DNA of 64,000 nucleotides, from the NCBI GenBank assembly GCA_015680685.1, contig MNCI01004078.1, positions 140,574 through 204,573 on the forward strand, given 5' to 3'. Position numbers and translations under genes: made by a program. This DNA is from Gnetum montanum (taxonomy: Eukaryota > Streptophyta > Gnetopsida > Gnetales > Gnetaceae). Of this stretch, positions 1-10,095 are shown piece after piece (positions within the stretch are counted from its first letter, which is position 1; the number at the start of each line of letters is the position of its first letter). The notes under the pieces are model-generated. The model had not been told where the DNA came from, ran no database searches, and saw only the letters and a program-made list of their open reading frames with translations.

Positions 1-494
1 GGTAAGAAAACCCAAGAAGAAAACATCCAAGCACCCGAGTGAATGACCAACACAAGAGCACCAAGTTTCCTTGAAGTCACACCCTTTGCAAATCCTTGAG
101 TCCTTCCTTAGTTTGAGAAATGCCCAGTCACTGGTTCGTTAAAGTTCTTATTAAAAAGGAACTTTACATTTCCAAGCCAAGGGAAACCATAGACTTGATG
201 GATGGATGGATGAAGTGGTCTCATTGCCTGCCATATCAAAAGAACATACCTTAGTATCAATAATGTAACTTAAAGGTAAAAACCAAACATTAGCAATCAA
301 TGAAAAATAGTTCATCCCATCGGCCCGAACACTTATTGGGTGACGAATTTACATGATGGATGACACACACACACACACACACAAAGATAGAAAAATATAA
401 CGATGTTGTAAAACAAAAACAAGAAAAGTTAAAGAAATTGTAAAACAAAAATGTGTAAAGCAAAAACTGAAAAAGAACTGAGGGCCCCATATGA
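1..494 (-). other. Element 1 spacer downstream of protease
   Basis: No coding sequence is supported. The stretch resembles the spacer of element 3 (about 48830-49440) in base composition and in short shared blocks, including an A-rich run with repeated AAAACAAAAA (about 400-480) and the block around AAGTCACACCC (75-88). A dinucleotide AC repeat occupies about 363-382. A small antisense ORF across that microsatellite is not credible. Confidence 0.6.
363..382. repeat. (AC)n microsatellite
   Basis: About ten AC units in the element 1 spacer. Confidence 0.9.
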
Positions 495-1406
495 TTAGCA
501 TAGGTGGCCATCTCCCCCATAACTGAGTTGTGAGGGAGAGATCCGAAGTAGTGAGCACCGATTTGAATTTCTAAGCAGTGCCCAACTTCTCCCAATTGAT
601 GATCTTAGATTCAGGGGTGGAAGTTGGCGACGCTCACGTTCCAATGTGTCTATGCCACGGTTGTTGGCATGAGTTTCCTCAGTTCGTTCCATGCATATTT
701 GTTTGCCCCTACGAGAAGCTATCAACCACGGGGTGTCTACTACTTCTTGTGTGGTTGCTACATACAGGCATCTTTGTTGCAGAGTTTCTTGGGCACACCT
801 GTGACATGGAGACATTTCCTCCGTGTCATCACCCGATGAATCACTGTATGTGATGCATGGAACTATCCTCTTCTCAATCTTTCCACATATGTTTATCTTG
901 GAGATTTCCAAGGAAAGATCACGGATCCTAAGGCATGCATCTACTGTGCTTAGCCATGCCCTTCCCATTATAATTGGGAAGTCCCCTTCGTTGTTGTTAA
1001 CATCGATTACTATGAAATCCGCTGGGTAGGACCAATCACACATAGTGGTAATAACATCCTTCACTAATCCCAAGGGAATAGTGATGGACTGGTCTGCCAG
1101 CTCTAGTTGGATGTTGCTCTTCTTAAGTTGGGGTAGGTTCCAGGCGTGATCCATCTTTCGCGAAATTAAGTTGACTCCGGAACCTGAGTCAAGAAGAGCT
1201 CGATGTGGTGCATTTCCAGTGATCTGCAAATGAATAAAGGGACTCCCAGGATCATTTAGTTTCCTGGGAAGGTGGCCTACCTTGATCCAGTCAGTTACGG
1301 TATGTGTTAACATAACGATATGCGTTACACTCTCTTGGACTGAAGGGTTCTCCGAAGTGTTAGTAGTTAGAGGCCTATACATATACCCATCCGCTTGTTG
1401 TTGCAA
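495..1406 (-). CDS. Retropepsin-like aspartic protease region of element 1
   Basis: This is the protease domain of the Gag-Pro polyprotein, expected to cut Gag during particle maturation. The visible signature is ALLDSGSGVNLIS, an Asp-Ser-Gly active site, followed by QLELADQS, a PADFIVIDV strand and IIMGRAWLS. The last motif corresponds to the ILGRPFL block of Athila/Tat proteases. The frame is open upstream of the first Met and overlaps the end of gag in the -1 register. In elements 3 and 9 the equivalent residues are continuous with gag, so this is most likely the C-terminal part of a Gag-Pro polyprotein separated by a one-base loss rather than a separate gene. No reverse transcriptase follows. 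The last ~50 residues look unrelated to protease. Confidence 0.75.
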   Translation of the reverse strand: MQQQADGYMYRPLTTNTSENPSVQESVTHIVMLTHTVTDWIKVGHLPRKLNDPGSPFIHLQITGNAPHRALLDSGSGVNLISRKMDHAWNLPQLKKSNIQLELADQSITIPLGLVKDVITTMCDWSYPADFIVIDVNNNEGDFPIIMGRAWLSTVDACLRIRDLSLEISKINICGKIEKRIVPCITYSDSSGDDTEEMSPCHRCAQETLQQRCLYVATTQEVVDTPWLIASRRGKQICMERTEETHANNRGIDTLERERRQLPPLNLRSSIGRSWALLRNSNRCSLLRISPSQLSYGGDGHLC

Positions 1407-1501
1407 GAGCCTATCTGGGCTCCTAGTTCTGAAAAAGGGTCTCTTTTTTGTACAGTTATTGCCAGAACTAGTGTCCAGTTGGATATTTACACTCTGAATA
1501 T

Positions 1502-3841
1502 TTACAGATTTCGCGGCGTGACGCTGCTGCGGTTGGGTAGGTAATTCCCTTGCATTGTTGGAGCAGGAGGGGTTGTGGGAACTACATGAGGAAAAGGTGC
1601 AGATGGAGTTAGAGGATGGACAGAATGTGGGATGTCTCCCGGAGGAGAAGGAGTCCTTCTAAAGTACTCCTGAGCATGGTAGTGACGGTTTGGAGTAGTG
1701 TGACCCATAGCGTCACCTGGAGAAACTGGCTGCTGCACATAATAACCATAAGGATCAGGCTGCCGGTAAGGGTATCGATGTGTCGGCGATGGCATCCCCC
1801 ATGACTGTGGGTATTGCCACTGCTGGTGTTGTCCAATGGGCTGCGGAGGCGTTCCACTTGGGTAATACGTTAGGGGTTGGTGGAACTGGCTTGGGTTATC
1901 TTGTGGATAAGGTAACCTTCGGGGTGTTTGCCATTGATTGAGTCTTGGATTTAATGCATACACCCCAGACTCCTGCAGATGTGAGATGATTGGACAACAT
2001 CCCTTAGGATGGTCATAGTAGCAGACCTCACATCCACCGTCATTGTCTGAATCAGAATTTTCAGCCTCATCGGAGTTAGAGATTTTTCCCTTACCCTTGT
2101 TATGTGCAGGGTTAAAGTTTCTCCGCTTGTCTTTGCTTTTATCACTACTTTGCTCATCCTTAGACTCTTCTACAATTTTCAGGACTGTTTCTATTCGTGA
2201 GTCTAAGGAATCCCACATTTGGTCTACCTTAGCCGATACCTCCGTTGTTAACTTTTGGATCGGCACAGTTTTCCTGTTCACCAACTCTTCGAGTGGTGAC
2301 TCATCCTCCTCATCACAGAATTTCACTCCCTTCTTACGAAGGGAGGGATCACGGTTGTATTCCTCCGCACTTTCTCTTTTCCGTAGCTCACCCTCTTCTT
2401 GCGCTACTTGTTCCAACAATACTTCAACTTCATGGGCTCTTAGTTGGGAGAGTCTCCCTTGGGCGTAAGTCCCAAGAGTTCTTCTCGTTTCATTTCGTAG
2501 CCCATCCACGAGGTGGCGAAGTTGATCCCGCTTAGCGTACCCATGGCCCGGGCAACGATGTAGCAATGTGTAGTAACGGGCCATGGCAGCATCCAAGGAT
2601 TCATGAGCTCCTTGTTTCCAGCCTTGGATCTGCTTACGCAAGTTAGACACTCTGGAGTACGTTTGATATTTGTTGTTGAACAATTCAAGCATCGTACTCC
2701 ACCTCCTGATGGTTTCCGGTTCTAAGGACCGGTACCAGCTTTCTGCTTCTTTAGTGAGTGTCCTTGGGAACAACTTGAGTTTCTGCCACTCATTGTCTAT
2801 GTTCTGCAAGGCACAGGCATCGTGGAATGCCTGTAAATGATGTTGAGGATCAGCGTTGTATCCCCCTTCAAAACGTGGGATATTATTTATATCCAAACGC
2901 TTGATCCTACTGTCTTTTAAATGCCTTGTGGGAATCCTAACTGCCTCTCTAATATCAAGCATACTTCGGGTTGCGAATAGGGGTTCGTCATGATCATCTC
3001 TTTCATGACGTCTGTGATGTCTACGTTGTGGTTCCCTATTCTCCCTACGTCCTTGCCCTTGTCCTAACTCCTCTCGACCTTCTTGTCGAGGCATTTCATC
3101 TCTTCTACCTTTACTTTCCGCGTTATGCTCATGGTGGCTGCGCCCAGATGTGGAAGGAGAGGGTGAATGATGTGATGAAGGGGAAGAAGAAGGGGATCCA
3201 TCACCATGGTGATGTTTCTTGCCTTCTCTTCGGCTGCTTCGGCCCCGATCGTTGTCACGATCTGCATGTCTGTCATTAGTGTGAGTGATTGTTCCTGCCG
3301 TGAACAGCTTGTGCTCACGGGGATCAGAGCCTGGAATGTGTATCGTTGATCTAAGGCCCTGATGCCTAACCTCTTCACTAGAGTGAGGAGGAGGAACATC
3401 ATTTTCTAAGAAACCCGTTGTGAGGGGTTCCTCGTCTCCTATTTCACTAATGACGTGGGAAACCTTGCCCTTCAGTAGTGAATGTTGGCTCTCCTGCCTT
3501 GCATCCCGAATACGTTGGGCTTTTGTGGGATGATAATCCCTCAGAGTGTAATCATCCGCAACGTATTCAGTAATCAGCTCTTGCATGCCATACCGTACCA
3601 AGGCACGGAAAAGCATGTTGGAAGCAGAGCGATCTGGGGGTAACACGATGTTACCTTGCATGTCTCTCCACCGCAGTTGCTCATCTTGATGGAAAACAAA
3701 GGTAAAATCCGGCACATACTCATCGGGATGAGTATATGTGACCTTAGATTGTTGAGGACATGGTTGATCTCGGTTATGCGTATGATGCTGACTTTCTCCT
3801 GTATTGTCCTTAGGTGAGTTGATTTCGTGAGAAGAAGCCAT
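1502..3841 (-). CDS. Gag polyprotein of element 1
   Basis: Structural capsid protein of the retroelement, 779 residues, starting 129 bases inside the primer site. Residues 35-115 form an N-terminal block (DEYVPDFTF, LRWRDMQGNIVLPP) that is conserved in elements 2, 3 and 9 and that I do not recognise elsewhere. Residues 195-290 are rich in Arg, His and Ser and probably bind nucleic acid. Residues about 305-490 match the Retrotrans_gag fold (FPRTLTKEAESWY, LRKQIQGWKQG). A compact zinc knuckle C604-x2-C607-x3-H611-x3-C615-C616 follows, then a Pro/Gln/Tyr-rich tail. The last ~15 residues are out of register with the relatives: a GGGG run near 1545-1550 is reduced to GGG, which ends Gag early and cuts it off from protease. 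Confidence 0.9.
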   Translation of the reverse strand: MASSHEINSPKDNTGESQHHTHNRDQPCPQQSKVTYTHPDEYVPDFTFVFHQDEQLRWRDMQGNIVLPPDRSASNMLFRALVRYGMQELITEYVADDYTLRDYHPTKAQRIRDARQESQHSLLKGKVSHVISEIGDEEPLTTGFLENDVPPPHSSEEVRHQGLRSTIHIPGSDPREHKLFTAGTITHTNDRHADRDNDRGRSSRREGKKHHHGDGSPSSSPSSHHSPSPSTSGRSHHEHNAESKGRRDEMPRQEGREELGQGQGRRENREPQRRHHRRHERDDHDEPLFATRSMLDIREAVRIPTRHLKDSRIKRLDINNIPRFEGGYNADPQHHLQAFHDACALQNIDNEWQKLKLFPRTLTKEAESWYRSLEPETIRRWSTMLELFNNKYQTYSRVSNLRKQIQGWKQGAHESLDAAMARYYTLLHRCPGHGYAKRDQLRHLVDGLRNETRRTLGTYAQGRLSQLRAHEVEVLLEQVAQEEGELRKRESAEEYNRDPSLRKKGVKFCDEEDESPLEELVNRKTVPIQKLTTEVSAKVDQMWDSLDSRIETVLKIVEESKDEQSSDKSKDKRRNFNPAHNKGKGKISNSDEAENSDSDNDGGCEVCYYDHPKGCCPIISHLQESGVYALNPRLNQWQTPRRLPYPQDNPSQFHQPLTYYPSGTPPQPIGQHQQWQYPQSWGMPSPTHRYPYRQPDPYGYYVQQPVSPGDAMGHTTPNRHYHAQEYFRRTPSPPGDIPHSVHPLTPSAPFPHVVPTTPPAPTMQGNYLPNRSSVTPRNL

Positions 3842-3968
3842 TTCTATTGGTGTGCTAATTTCACCGTTATTTATTGTTCTTGATTAACTGATTAACCCTA
3901 AGGTTCGTTTTAAGCTCACAACGATGTGAGTGATATCCCTTATGTTAAATTGGCGAAAAAACACTTAG

Positions 3969-3986
3969 TCCCCGGCAACGGCGCCA
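3969..3986 (-). promoter_or_regulatory. Primer binding site, tRNA-Asp type (element 1)
   Basis: Read on the minus strand, TGGCGCCGTTGCCGGGGA is complementary to the 3' end of plant tRNA-Asp(GTC). One base separates it from the LTR. Athila/Tat elements are known to use this primer. Confidence 0.95.
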
Positions 3987-4384
3987 ATGATGAGTGGCGA
4001 GGTACCCCTACACTCCACCATACGAATACGAGCGTACACGCGCGATCCGGTCGAACTCCGCAGACTAAATGCCTTAACGCCACAAGAAACACTTGGGGTT
4101 AATCGTTCGTTGTCTTCCCAGGCTTGCTTGTATGTGTCACGGTGTATGGTTAAGCAAGTCTGAGGTATGTGATTTTTTTGGTATTTTCGGCTTATCTTCT
4201 ATGCTACCAGGAGGAAGGGTTGAGAAAACTAAACTAACTCTAACTAAGATCTAAGTCTAAATTAACTAGCGTCAGCATCCGTTCCCACTTGCCGGACACA
4301 CCCTGAACTATGCAACTGCAGCTTACCAAACGCTAATCGTTACTGGGATCGCCACACGTAACGCAAGTGCTCGAAGTGGTCGTA

Positions 4385-4690
4385 CTGAGGCACCTATTTA
4401 GCCTACGTGTGATAAGCAGCCGATTCCTTAGCCAGCCGTACACACCCGTGGGTGCTCGTAACTAAGTCGTACTTATCACACGATCTAGCCTAGCAATGAG
4501 CAGCCGATTCCTCAACTAGCCGTACACATTAGACCCGGGAGTTACCAAGCGCAGAATCCTGGAATACGCTACTGGGTTACCAAGCATCCAATGCTCGTAA
4601 TTGAGTCGTACTCATGCATTGCGTCAAGCAGCCGATTCCTTGACTAGCCGTACACGTCCGTAGACGCTCGTAATCAAGTCGTACTTGAAC
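4385..4690. repeat. Tandem hairpin-forming repeats in element 1 LTR
   Basis: The block AGCAGCCGATTCCT followed by an AGCCGTACAC block occurs three times, at about 4415, 4499 and 4627. Between or after copies lies GCTCGTAAYxAAGTCGTACT (three copies, about 4453, 4594 and 4664). The short AGTACGACTT and CGATTCC-type arms suggest stems in the transcribed leader. This array is not obvious in the other family A LTRs. Confidence 0.75.
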
Positions 4691-4933
4691 GCACTAGGAA
4701 AGCAGGAAATAAAGCAATAAATGAAACCACGTGCTGCAAGGTTTATCCAAACAAGTTCGTCTTTATTGCCGTACACAACTTGGGTTCAGGTTACAAGCTG
4801 CTCGAATAAAGAGCTGTTCACTCTAGGACTCCTACTGCGGGCACATGGGGAAAAATTCTAACTCTGGAGTGATCAATCTGCCAGAGCTTCGCTACACTAG
4901 CCAGGATTGGGAAATGAAGGGAGTGCCGCCTCT

Positions 4934-4942
4934 TATTTATAG
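4934..4942 (-). promoter_or_regulatory. LTR TATA box (element 1)
   Basis: CTATAAATA on the minus strand, about 85 bases from the outer LTR end. The same 9-mer sits at the same place in elements 3 and 9 and in both solo LTRs. Confidence 0.85.
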
Positions 4943-4956
4943 ATATGGCAGCGGGA

Positions 4957-5002
4957 CGCGATATCGCGTACGCGATATTGCAGGAGAAGACGCGATATCG
5001 CG
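4957..5002. promoter_or_regulatory. U3 palindrome cluster, CGCGATATCGCG type
   Basis: Two perfect 12-bp palindromes CGCGATATCGCG (4957-4968 and 4991-5002) flank an overlapping CGCGTACGCG (4965-4974) and a one-mismatch copy at 4972-4981. All lie between the TATA box and the outer LTR end, where enhancer elements are expected. The function is inferred. Confidence 0.7.
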
Positions 5003-5031
5003 GCACATGCAAGTCGCATCTCATCAACATG

Positions 5032-7548
5032 GGTTAACATGATGGTATGTACTTTGGAAGGTGTTTGGTTTGAAGGGGACTTGAATGGATTAGATGTAGA
5101 GGATGAATAAGAAGTAGTGTTATCATCCACATGAGTCTATGAGGGCTTTGTAGGGGTGTTGGTTCAAAAAATTGATCTTTTTCTAGGTCTAGGTTCTAAA
5201 CCACTTGGCTAAGGAGCTAGTTATAAATTAATAGCTCTAATACCATTACATTGCTGTGGCTAGGCTGGAATCATATCCTACATTAATGGAGTAGGTGGTA
5301 ATTAGGTTGAGGATGAAGGGACATGCACAAAAGGCTAAGGAGAATGATAAGGATATGAGGGCTCCCCTCTTGGAGATGGAGAATAAGCTTTGTAGTACTC
5401 AGGAGGATATTATTAATGCTAAAAAGAAGCATGATTGGAAGCGTCATGTAAAGACATGGGTTGTTGAACATAGTACACATATGGATCAGGCTATCTATAA
5501 GGGTATTGCTACCTTGGTGGTGTCATCCCCTATGACTATGGGTTTTGTCACTAATGATACTACTCAAATGGTTGTGGTGGGACTCCACTTGAATAATAGG
5601 ATTTTTGTTATTAAAACTACCTTGGGTTGCCTTGAGGATAAGGCAACCTTCTAGGTGCTTGCCTTCTCACCAATCTAGGATTCAGAGAGTACATCCAAGA
5701 TTCCTACAATTGTGACACAATAGGACAACATCTCTTAGGATGTTCATATTGGTAGATGTCACATCCAGCATCATTATCTGATTCAAACTCCATAACCTCT
5801 TCTATGGAAATGGCTTTGTCATTACCCCTTTGGTGGGAATGTTCAACTTCCTTCCTTCTCCTACGGTCACGATCACTACTTTACTCTTTGGATTCCTCTA
5901 CAATTTTTAGAGTTGTTTGGAACTATTCATCCAAAGAGTTCCATATTTTATCTACCTTAGCCAAAATTTCAGAGATAGATTTCTAGATCAACAAGTTTTT
6001 CTGCTACACCACTTCATCAAATCATGCCTCCTCCTTGTTGTCAACAAGCCAAACTTTCTGTTTTCTAATGAAATGATCCTAGTTGTACTCCTCTACACTT
6101 TCACTTTTTCTGAGCTCTTCTTCTTCTTTAACAACCTACTTAATGAGCCTTTGGATCTAGCAAGCTCTTAATTCTAACAATCTTCCTTGGGCATAGACCC
6201 CCCCCCCCCCCCCAAGTTCTCCTTATTTCTAATTAAAGCCCATCTATGATATGGTAGAGTTACTCCCTTTGAAAATAACCTTGAATAAAACATCTATGCA
6301 AAAGGGAATAATACATGCTCATGACTATGTCTAAGGGTTCATGTGTTCCTTGTCACCAAATATACTTTCTCAAGTTGAACACTGGGGAGCATATCTAATA
6401 CTTGTCATTGAATAACTCAAACATCATACTCCATCTATGAATTGATTCTAGCTCCAAAGAGCAATACCAACTTTCTACTTCTTTTATGAGTGTCCTAGGA
6501 AACATCTTAAGTTTTTGCCAATCATTTTCTATGTTCTGTAAGGTACAAGCATCATGAAAGACTTGTAGATGGTTCTACAAATTTGAATTGCATCCCCCTT
6601 CAAACTTGGAAATATTGTTCATGTTCAACTACTTTATTCGGCTATTTTTCCCATGTATTGTTGGAATTCTAACAACCTTTATGACATTTAGCATGTTTTG
6701 AGTAGTAAGTAAAGGCTCATCATAATTATGGCCTTTGTGATGGCCATGGTGCCTATGATGCCCTTTTTTATCCCTTTTCTCATAGTGGGCCTCCTTTAAA
6801 TGCCCATATCCCTGATCTCAATCATCCTAGTGGGTCCTACAATCATGATCATTTCTATCCCACCAATCACCTCAATCATGAGCATGCCCTCTATGGCTTC
6901 ATTCAAATCTTGAGGAAGAAGAGGATGAAGAAGAAGAATAGGAAGGAGGACTAGCACAACCACTATGCCTACCACCCCCTCTTCAATGGTCATGGCCACA
7001 ATCATCATCGTGATGCTTGTCCTTGTCTTTGGCATGGCTCCTATCTTTGAATCCCCCATGATAACAGGATCCATTCTTGCCTAAATCAAGATTGTTTATA
7101 GTGGACTATAAATTCTAGTTCAACTCCTCTTTGTTAAAACCAAAGGGAGGAAACTTAGTGAAAATAGAATTCCCAAATAAGGGATCCTTATTGTCTCTTT
7201 GGCATAGCAAAAATAAGGGGTTATTGAGTTGTTCCCTCTTTGAAGCTACATAATGCTTCTCTTTTTGTCAATCAATTTTTTGTTGTGCTTCAGTGGGATG
7301 ATAATCCCTTGAATCATGGTCTTGCATAATGTATTCATCATGGAGCTCCTAAATGCTCAACCTCATAAGAGTTTGAAGAAACATCCTAGGAACTAATTGA
7401 TTAGGCAATAACATAATGTTGTCCTCCATGTTCCTCCACCACAACTGGTCATCCTAGTGTAGGATGAAGATGAAATCAGGCACATACTCATTGGGATGAG
7501 TATATACCACCTGCCATTACTAGGGCACTTGCTAATTTCATTTTTCAT
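5032..7548 (-). pseudogene. Gag and protease remnant of element 2
   Basis: Translated fragments line up in order with Gag of elements 1, 3 and 9. The N-terminal block lies near 7400-7510, the basic Arg/His/Ser-rich block around 6730-7030, the core gag region with NNISKFEGG-like residues at about 6590-6630, the coiled stretch near 5850-6000, the knuckle region at about 5700-5760, and the Pro/Tyr tail at about 5300-5660. The protease start (IMLTH) is at about 5030-5045, where element 1 cuts in. There are stop codons in every frame and no product is possible. The upstream Met at 7548 is only a guess. Confidence 0.8.
6199..6215. repeat. Poly-C tract
   Basis: A run of about 17 C inside the element 2 gag remnant; the length could be affected by sequencing error. 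Confidence 0.9.
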
Positions 7549-7744
7549 TTCTTAGATTAGATGTGTGCTCAAACTTAGGTGGAGAATCATCCTTGTGAAA
7601 AAAAGATATTTTCAAATCAAAAGAAAATTAACAGTACACTTTTTACAATATTTGTTAGTGTTAGAATGATTGTAACTTTAAAGTTCAATCCAATGATATA
7701 AATGATTTTCACTAAGTCCTAGAAGCATACAAAACTAACTAAAG

Positions 7745-7762
7745 TCACCAAAAATGATACCA
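7745..7762 (-). promoter_or_regulatory. Eroded primer binding site (element 2)
   Basis: It is next to the LTR end at the same one-base spacing as in elements 1 and 3. Only part of the tRNA-Asp complement is still recognisable (GATACCA in place of GGCGCCA on the plus strand). Confidence 0.55.
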
Positions 7763-7763
7763 A

Positions 7764-8472
7764 TGATGAGACACAAGTGTACCCTACATCCAACCATACA
7801 AATCACTAGTGTTCAATCAGCAATCTGGTCAAATTTTAAAGACCTTAGGTTTCTTTGTACATTGGCTCTAGGAGGTGAAACTAATCATTGCAATCATTGT
7901 CTTCCTAGTTTCGCTTATGAAGTTCAAGGGTATGGTTAAGTGTAACTAAGGTATGTGATTTTTATCATTTTGTCTTTTATGTTCTAAATTACCTAAGAAT
8001 AAATAATAAATTATTTAATTTCTAAATTAATCTAATAGCTAGCTAATATTTAACTAATCCTAACATAAGCATTTATTCATGAAATATTAAATGCTTAAAA
8101 GAAATAATTAATCTGGTCCAACTACTGCAAGGTTTGATCAAAAAGCTCATCTTTATTATATCACACACTGAAGTGCTTAGGTATAATAATGCTCAAATAA
8201 AGATCCATACACTCTTTAACTCCTACTGCTAGCACTTAGAAAATATTCTAACTTCTAAATAGGAAAACTGCAAGAACTTCGTTACAACTATGAGACTTGA
8301 TGCCATAAATGTGGTGAAAGGTGCACATTTATAGGTGAAAACATGGTACCTTGTTGATGGGTACATGTCAATGGATCATACCGATCATCAATAGGATCAC
8401 ATCGATGAGATCCCATCAACAAGGTTGTATCAATGACATTCCATTAATGCGACCAAATCATGTGACTCATCA
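7764..8472 (-). repeat. 5' LTR of element 2 (709 bp)
   Basis: Bounded by TGATGAG and CTCATCA. The start (a GTACCC-like block, CCAACCATAC) and a TATA-like CTATAAATG (8326-8334, minus) match the family. It is shorter than the other LTRs because much of the middle is missing. Confidence 0.85.
8348..8425. promoter_or_regulatory. U3 inverted repeat of element 2
   Basis: ACCTTGTTGATGGG (8348-8361) and its exact reverse complement (8412-8425) enclose GATC-containing repeats. This is the equivalent position to the palindrome clusters in the other family A LTRs. Confidence 0.7.
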
Positions 8473-9521
8473 AAAGGTGATGGATTTCAGTAGAGGATGA
8501 TGACCCTCAAATAGGGGCTACACAAGCCTATTATAGGAGTGACACATGGAGGGTGACAGTAGCAACAACCTAAGGCTACATGCAGTGGCAATAGTGGCCC
8601 ATAGCTAAAAGTAATGGCATAACAAGGGCTATTTTTTCCTAAGGGCCAACACGACCTTACATACTGCTACAGACTCCTATAGGGCCTACACGATTCCTAT
8701 AAGGTCTACATGCCCTAAATTTTTTTAAATAACATTAAAAAGTTAGGGCTTCGGATCGAACCCACAATCTCCTACTCCCATTTTTTTATATTTTTGAAAT
8801 AAAAATATAATAATTTGATATTATTTTAATGCATAGATAATGAGAAATTTAAAACAACAATATCTCTCAAACCATAAGTTTGGTCAAGATAAAATTTTTA
8901 CCTTTGGAATCATCTTAATGAATACTGTGCATTGGACATAGTCTTAGAATTTAAAAACAAAGTTGGATTGTCAAGATTTTAAAAGGTCGAACTAGCTTAT
9001 TCTATCAAAACAACATTACCAAGTTGATATATGAAAGACATGATGACTTATAAATGACTCTAAGTTGCTTAATATAACAAGATCAATTAAGGTCATGGTC
9101 ACTAATTTTTTGGGAGAAACTTAACAATGACCTTAATCAATTAATATTTATAGTATTATGATGGGTAAGAGTTACTTAGACTGGTGTATCCTTGTCTTAC
9201 CAACATCTCTTGCAATTGATGAATCTTACCAACATCTCTTTGCAATTGATGATGAATCTTGATAAGGTGTAATCAAATCTTCATTAGTCAATGATATCCA
9301 TGAAAGAATTTTTTTGTTGGTTGGTGGGATCTATGTCTTTTGTAGATGCCTAATCCATTGTTCATGAAATCAATGGAAATGTATCTTTTGCCTTACATCT
9401 CAAACATAAGGTGCATCCAATAATGATCAATAACTTTCCCTATGTTGTGGATTTATGATTCATCATCACATTCATGTTGTGGTTGGCCCATGGTTCTGAA
9501 TGGCCCTTGGGTCATGGTTTT

Positions 9522-9532
9522 CTCCGATACCA
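9522..9532 (-). promoter_or_regulatory. Primer binding site, tRNA-iMet type (element 4)
   Basis: TGGTATCGGAG on the minus strand, one change from the usual TGGTATCAGAG, two bases from the LTR end. Confidence 0.8.
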
Positions 9533-9534
9533 AC

Positions 9535-10095
9535 TGTGATATCCCATCTCCAAATGTCATGGAAAACATCAAATATATGTTATATTAGACATTACATGTA
9601 AGAGGACAATATACCATACATCAAATATATGTAACATTCAAGATTATGTGTAAAGAAATAATAGGAAAAATGTAGAAAGAGAAAAGAAAAGAATGCTTTA
9701 TTAATATGGAATTAACTATCTAGATCATGCTCAAAGTGTTTCCTTGAGGCTTTTTTCCTTTGGCATCTATCCCTTAGAGGGAACCCAACACTACCACCAT
9801 GGTTTGGCCTATTACTAGCCAAAGAGATGGCTAGTCCTCTTCATGTCCTGCTTTACCTAGCTCTTGTGACTTCCTTGTGTCGTCTCCACCACTCCATGCT
9901 ACCATAACCTCTAAGCCAGGGTATAAATGCCTTAAGTTAAATCCCCAAAGGCTACCTTGAGAGACATGTCCATTATTAAAAGTGCTCTTTTAGGTCTCAA
10001 TTACAACTACCCTTTCAAGTCTTATTAAGATAACGATAATAGTTGTTAAGAAGAGGCACTATGCAGCAACATCATTTGGGAATGAGAATGTTATA
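9535..10095 (-). repeat. 5' LTR of element 4 (561 bp)
   Basis: It starts at TGTGATATCCC (plus strand) and ends at AATGAGAATGTTATA. It is the reverse complement of the element 5 LTR type, sharing its polyadenylation region (AATAAAGCATTC) and the AGGCACTATG / CAGCAAC end block. Confidence 0.82.

Larger units (their letters stand above)
1..5026 (-). mobile_element. Element 1: family A LTR retrotransposon (Athila/Tat-like), 5' part
   Basis: The element reads right to left: 5' LTR (3988-5026), tRNA-Asp primer site, gag, protease, then a non-coding spacer that runs off the window edge. It interrupts the protease region of element 2: at 5027 the sequence resumes in element 2 at the point where the relatives continue past the conserved residues IMLTH. 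The first five bases beyond the LTR are ACATG, but the matching duplication would lie outside the window. The layout matches element 3, so I infer that an accessory frame rather than pol follows to the left. Gag is uninterrupted, so this is among the better preserved copies here. Confidence 0.9.
3988..5026 (-). repeat. 5' LTR of element 1 (1039 bp)
   Basis: The ends are the 7-bp inverted repeat TGATGAG / CTCATCA. Reading right to left, a palindrome-rich U3 (4943-5026) precedes a TATA box (4934-4942), a polyadenylation signal (AATAAA at 4762-4767) and a long U5-side region with tandem repeats (about 4385-4690). The primer site follows directly. Confidence 0.93.
5027..8472 (-). mobile_element. 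Element 2: decayed family A element, 5' part
   Basis: An older family A copy reading right to left: LTR (7764-8472), eroded primer site, gag, start of protease. It is cut at 5027 by element 1, and its remaining 3' part would lie left of the window. All reading frames are broken by many stops and small indels. Its own 5' flank falls in element 4, so element 2 apparently landed inside that element. Confidence 0.85.
8473..10095 (-). mobile_element. Element 4: non-coding LTR element (LARD-like), 5' part
   Basis: Reading right to left: LTR (9535-10095), an initiator-Met-type primer site, then internal sequence lacking any long frame, cut at 8472 by element 2. It is homologous over LTR and internal sequence to element 5, which lies in the opposite orientation (15160-19636). 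Shared internal landmarks include the reverse complement of the TGATTAAGGT / AAGTTTCTCCCAAAA block (near 9075-9145). No gag or pol residues are recognisable. Confidence 0.8.

Noticed and set aside
290-595. Hydrophobic Phe/Val-rich ORFs near the window start
   Set aside because: They are produced by the AC microsatellite and A-rich spacer, with no membrane-protein logic beyond composition.
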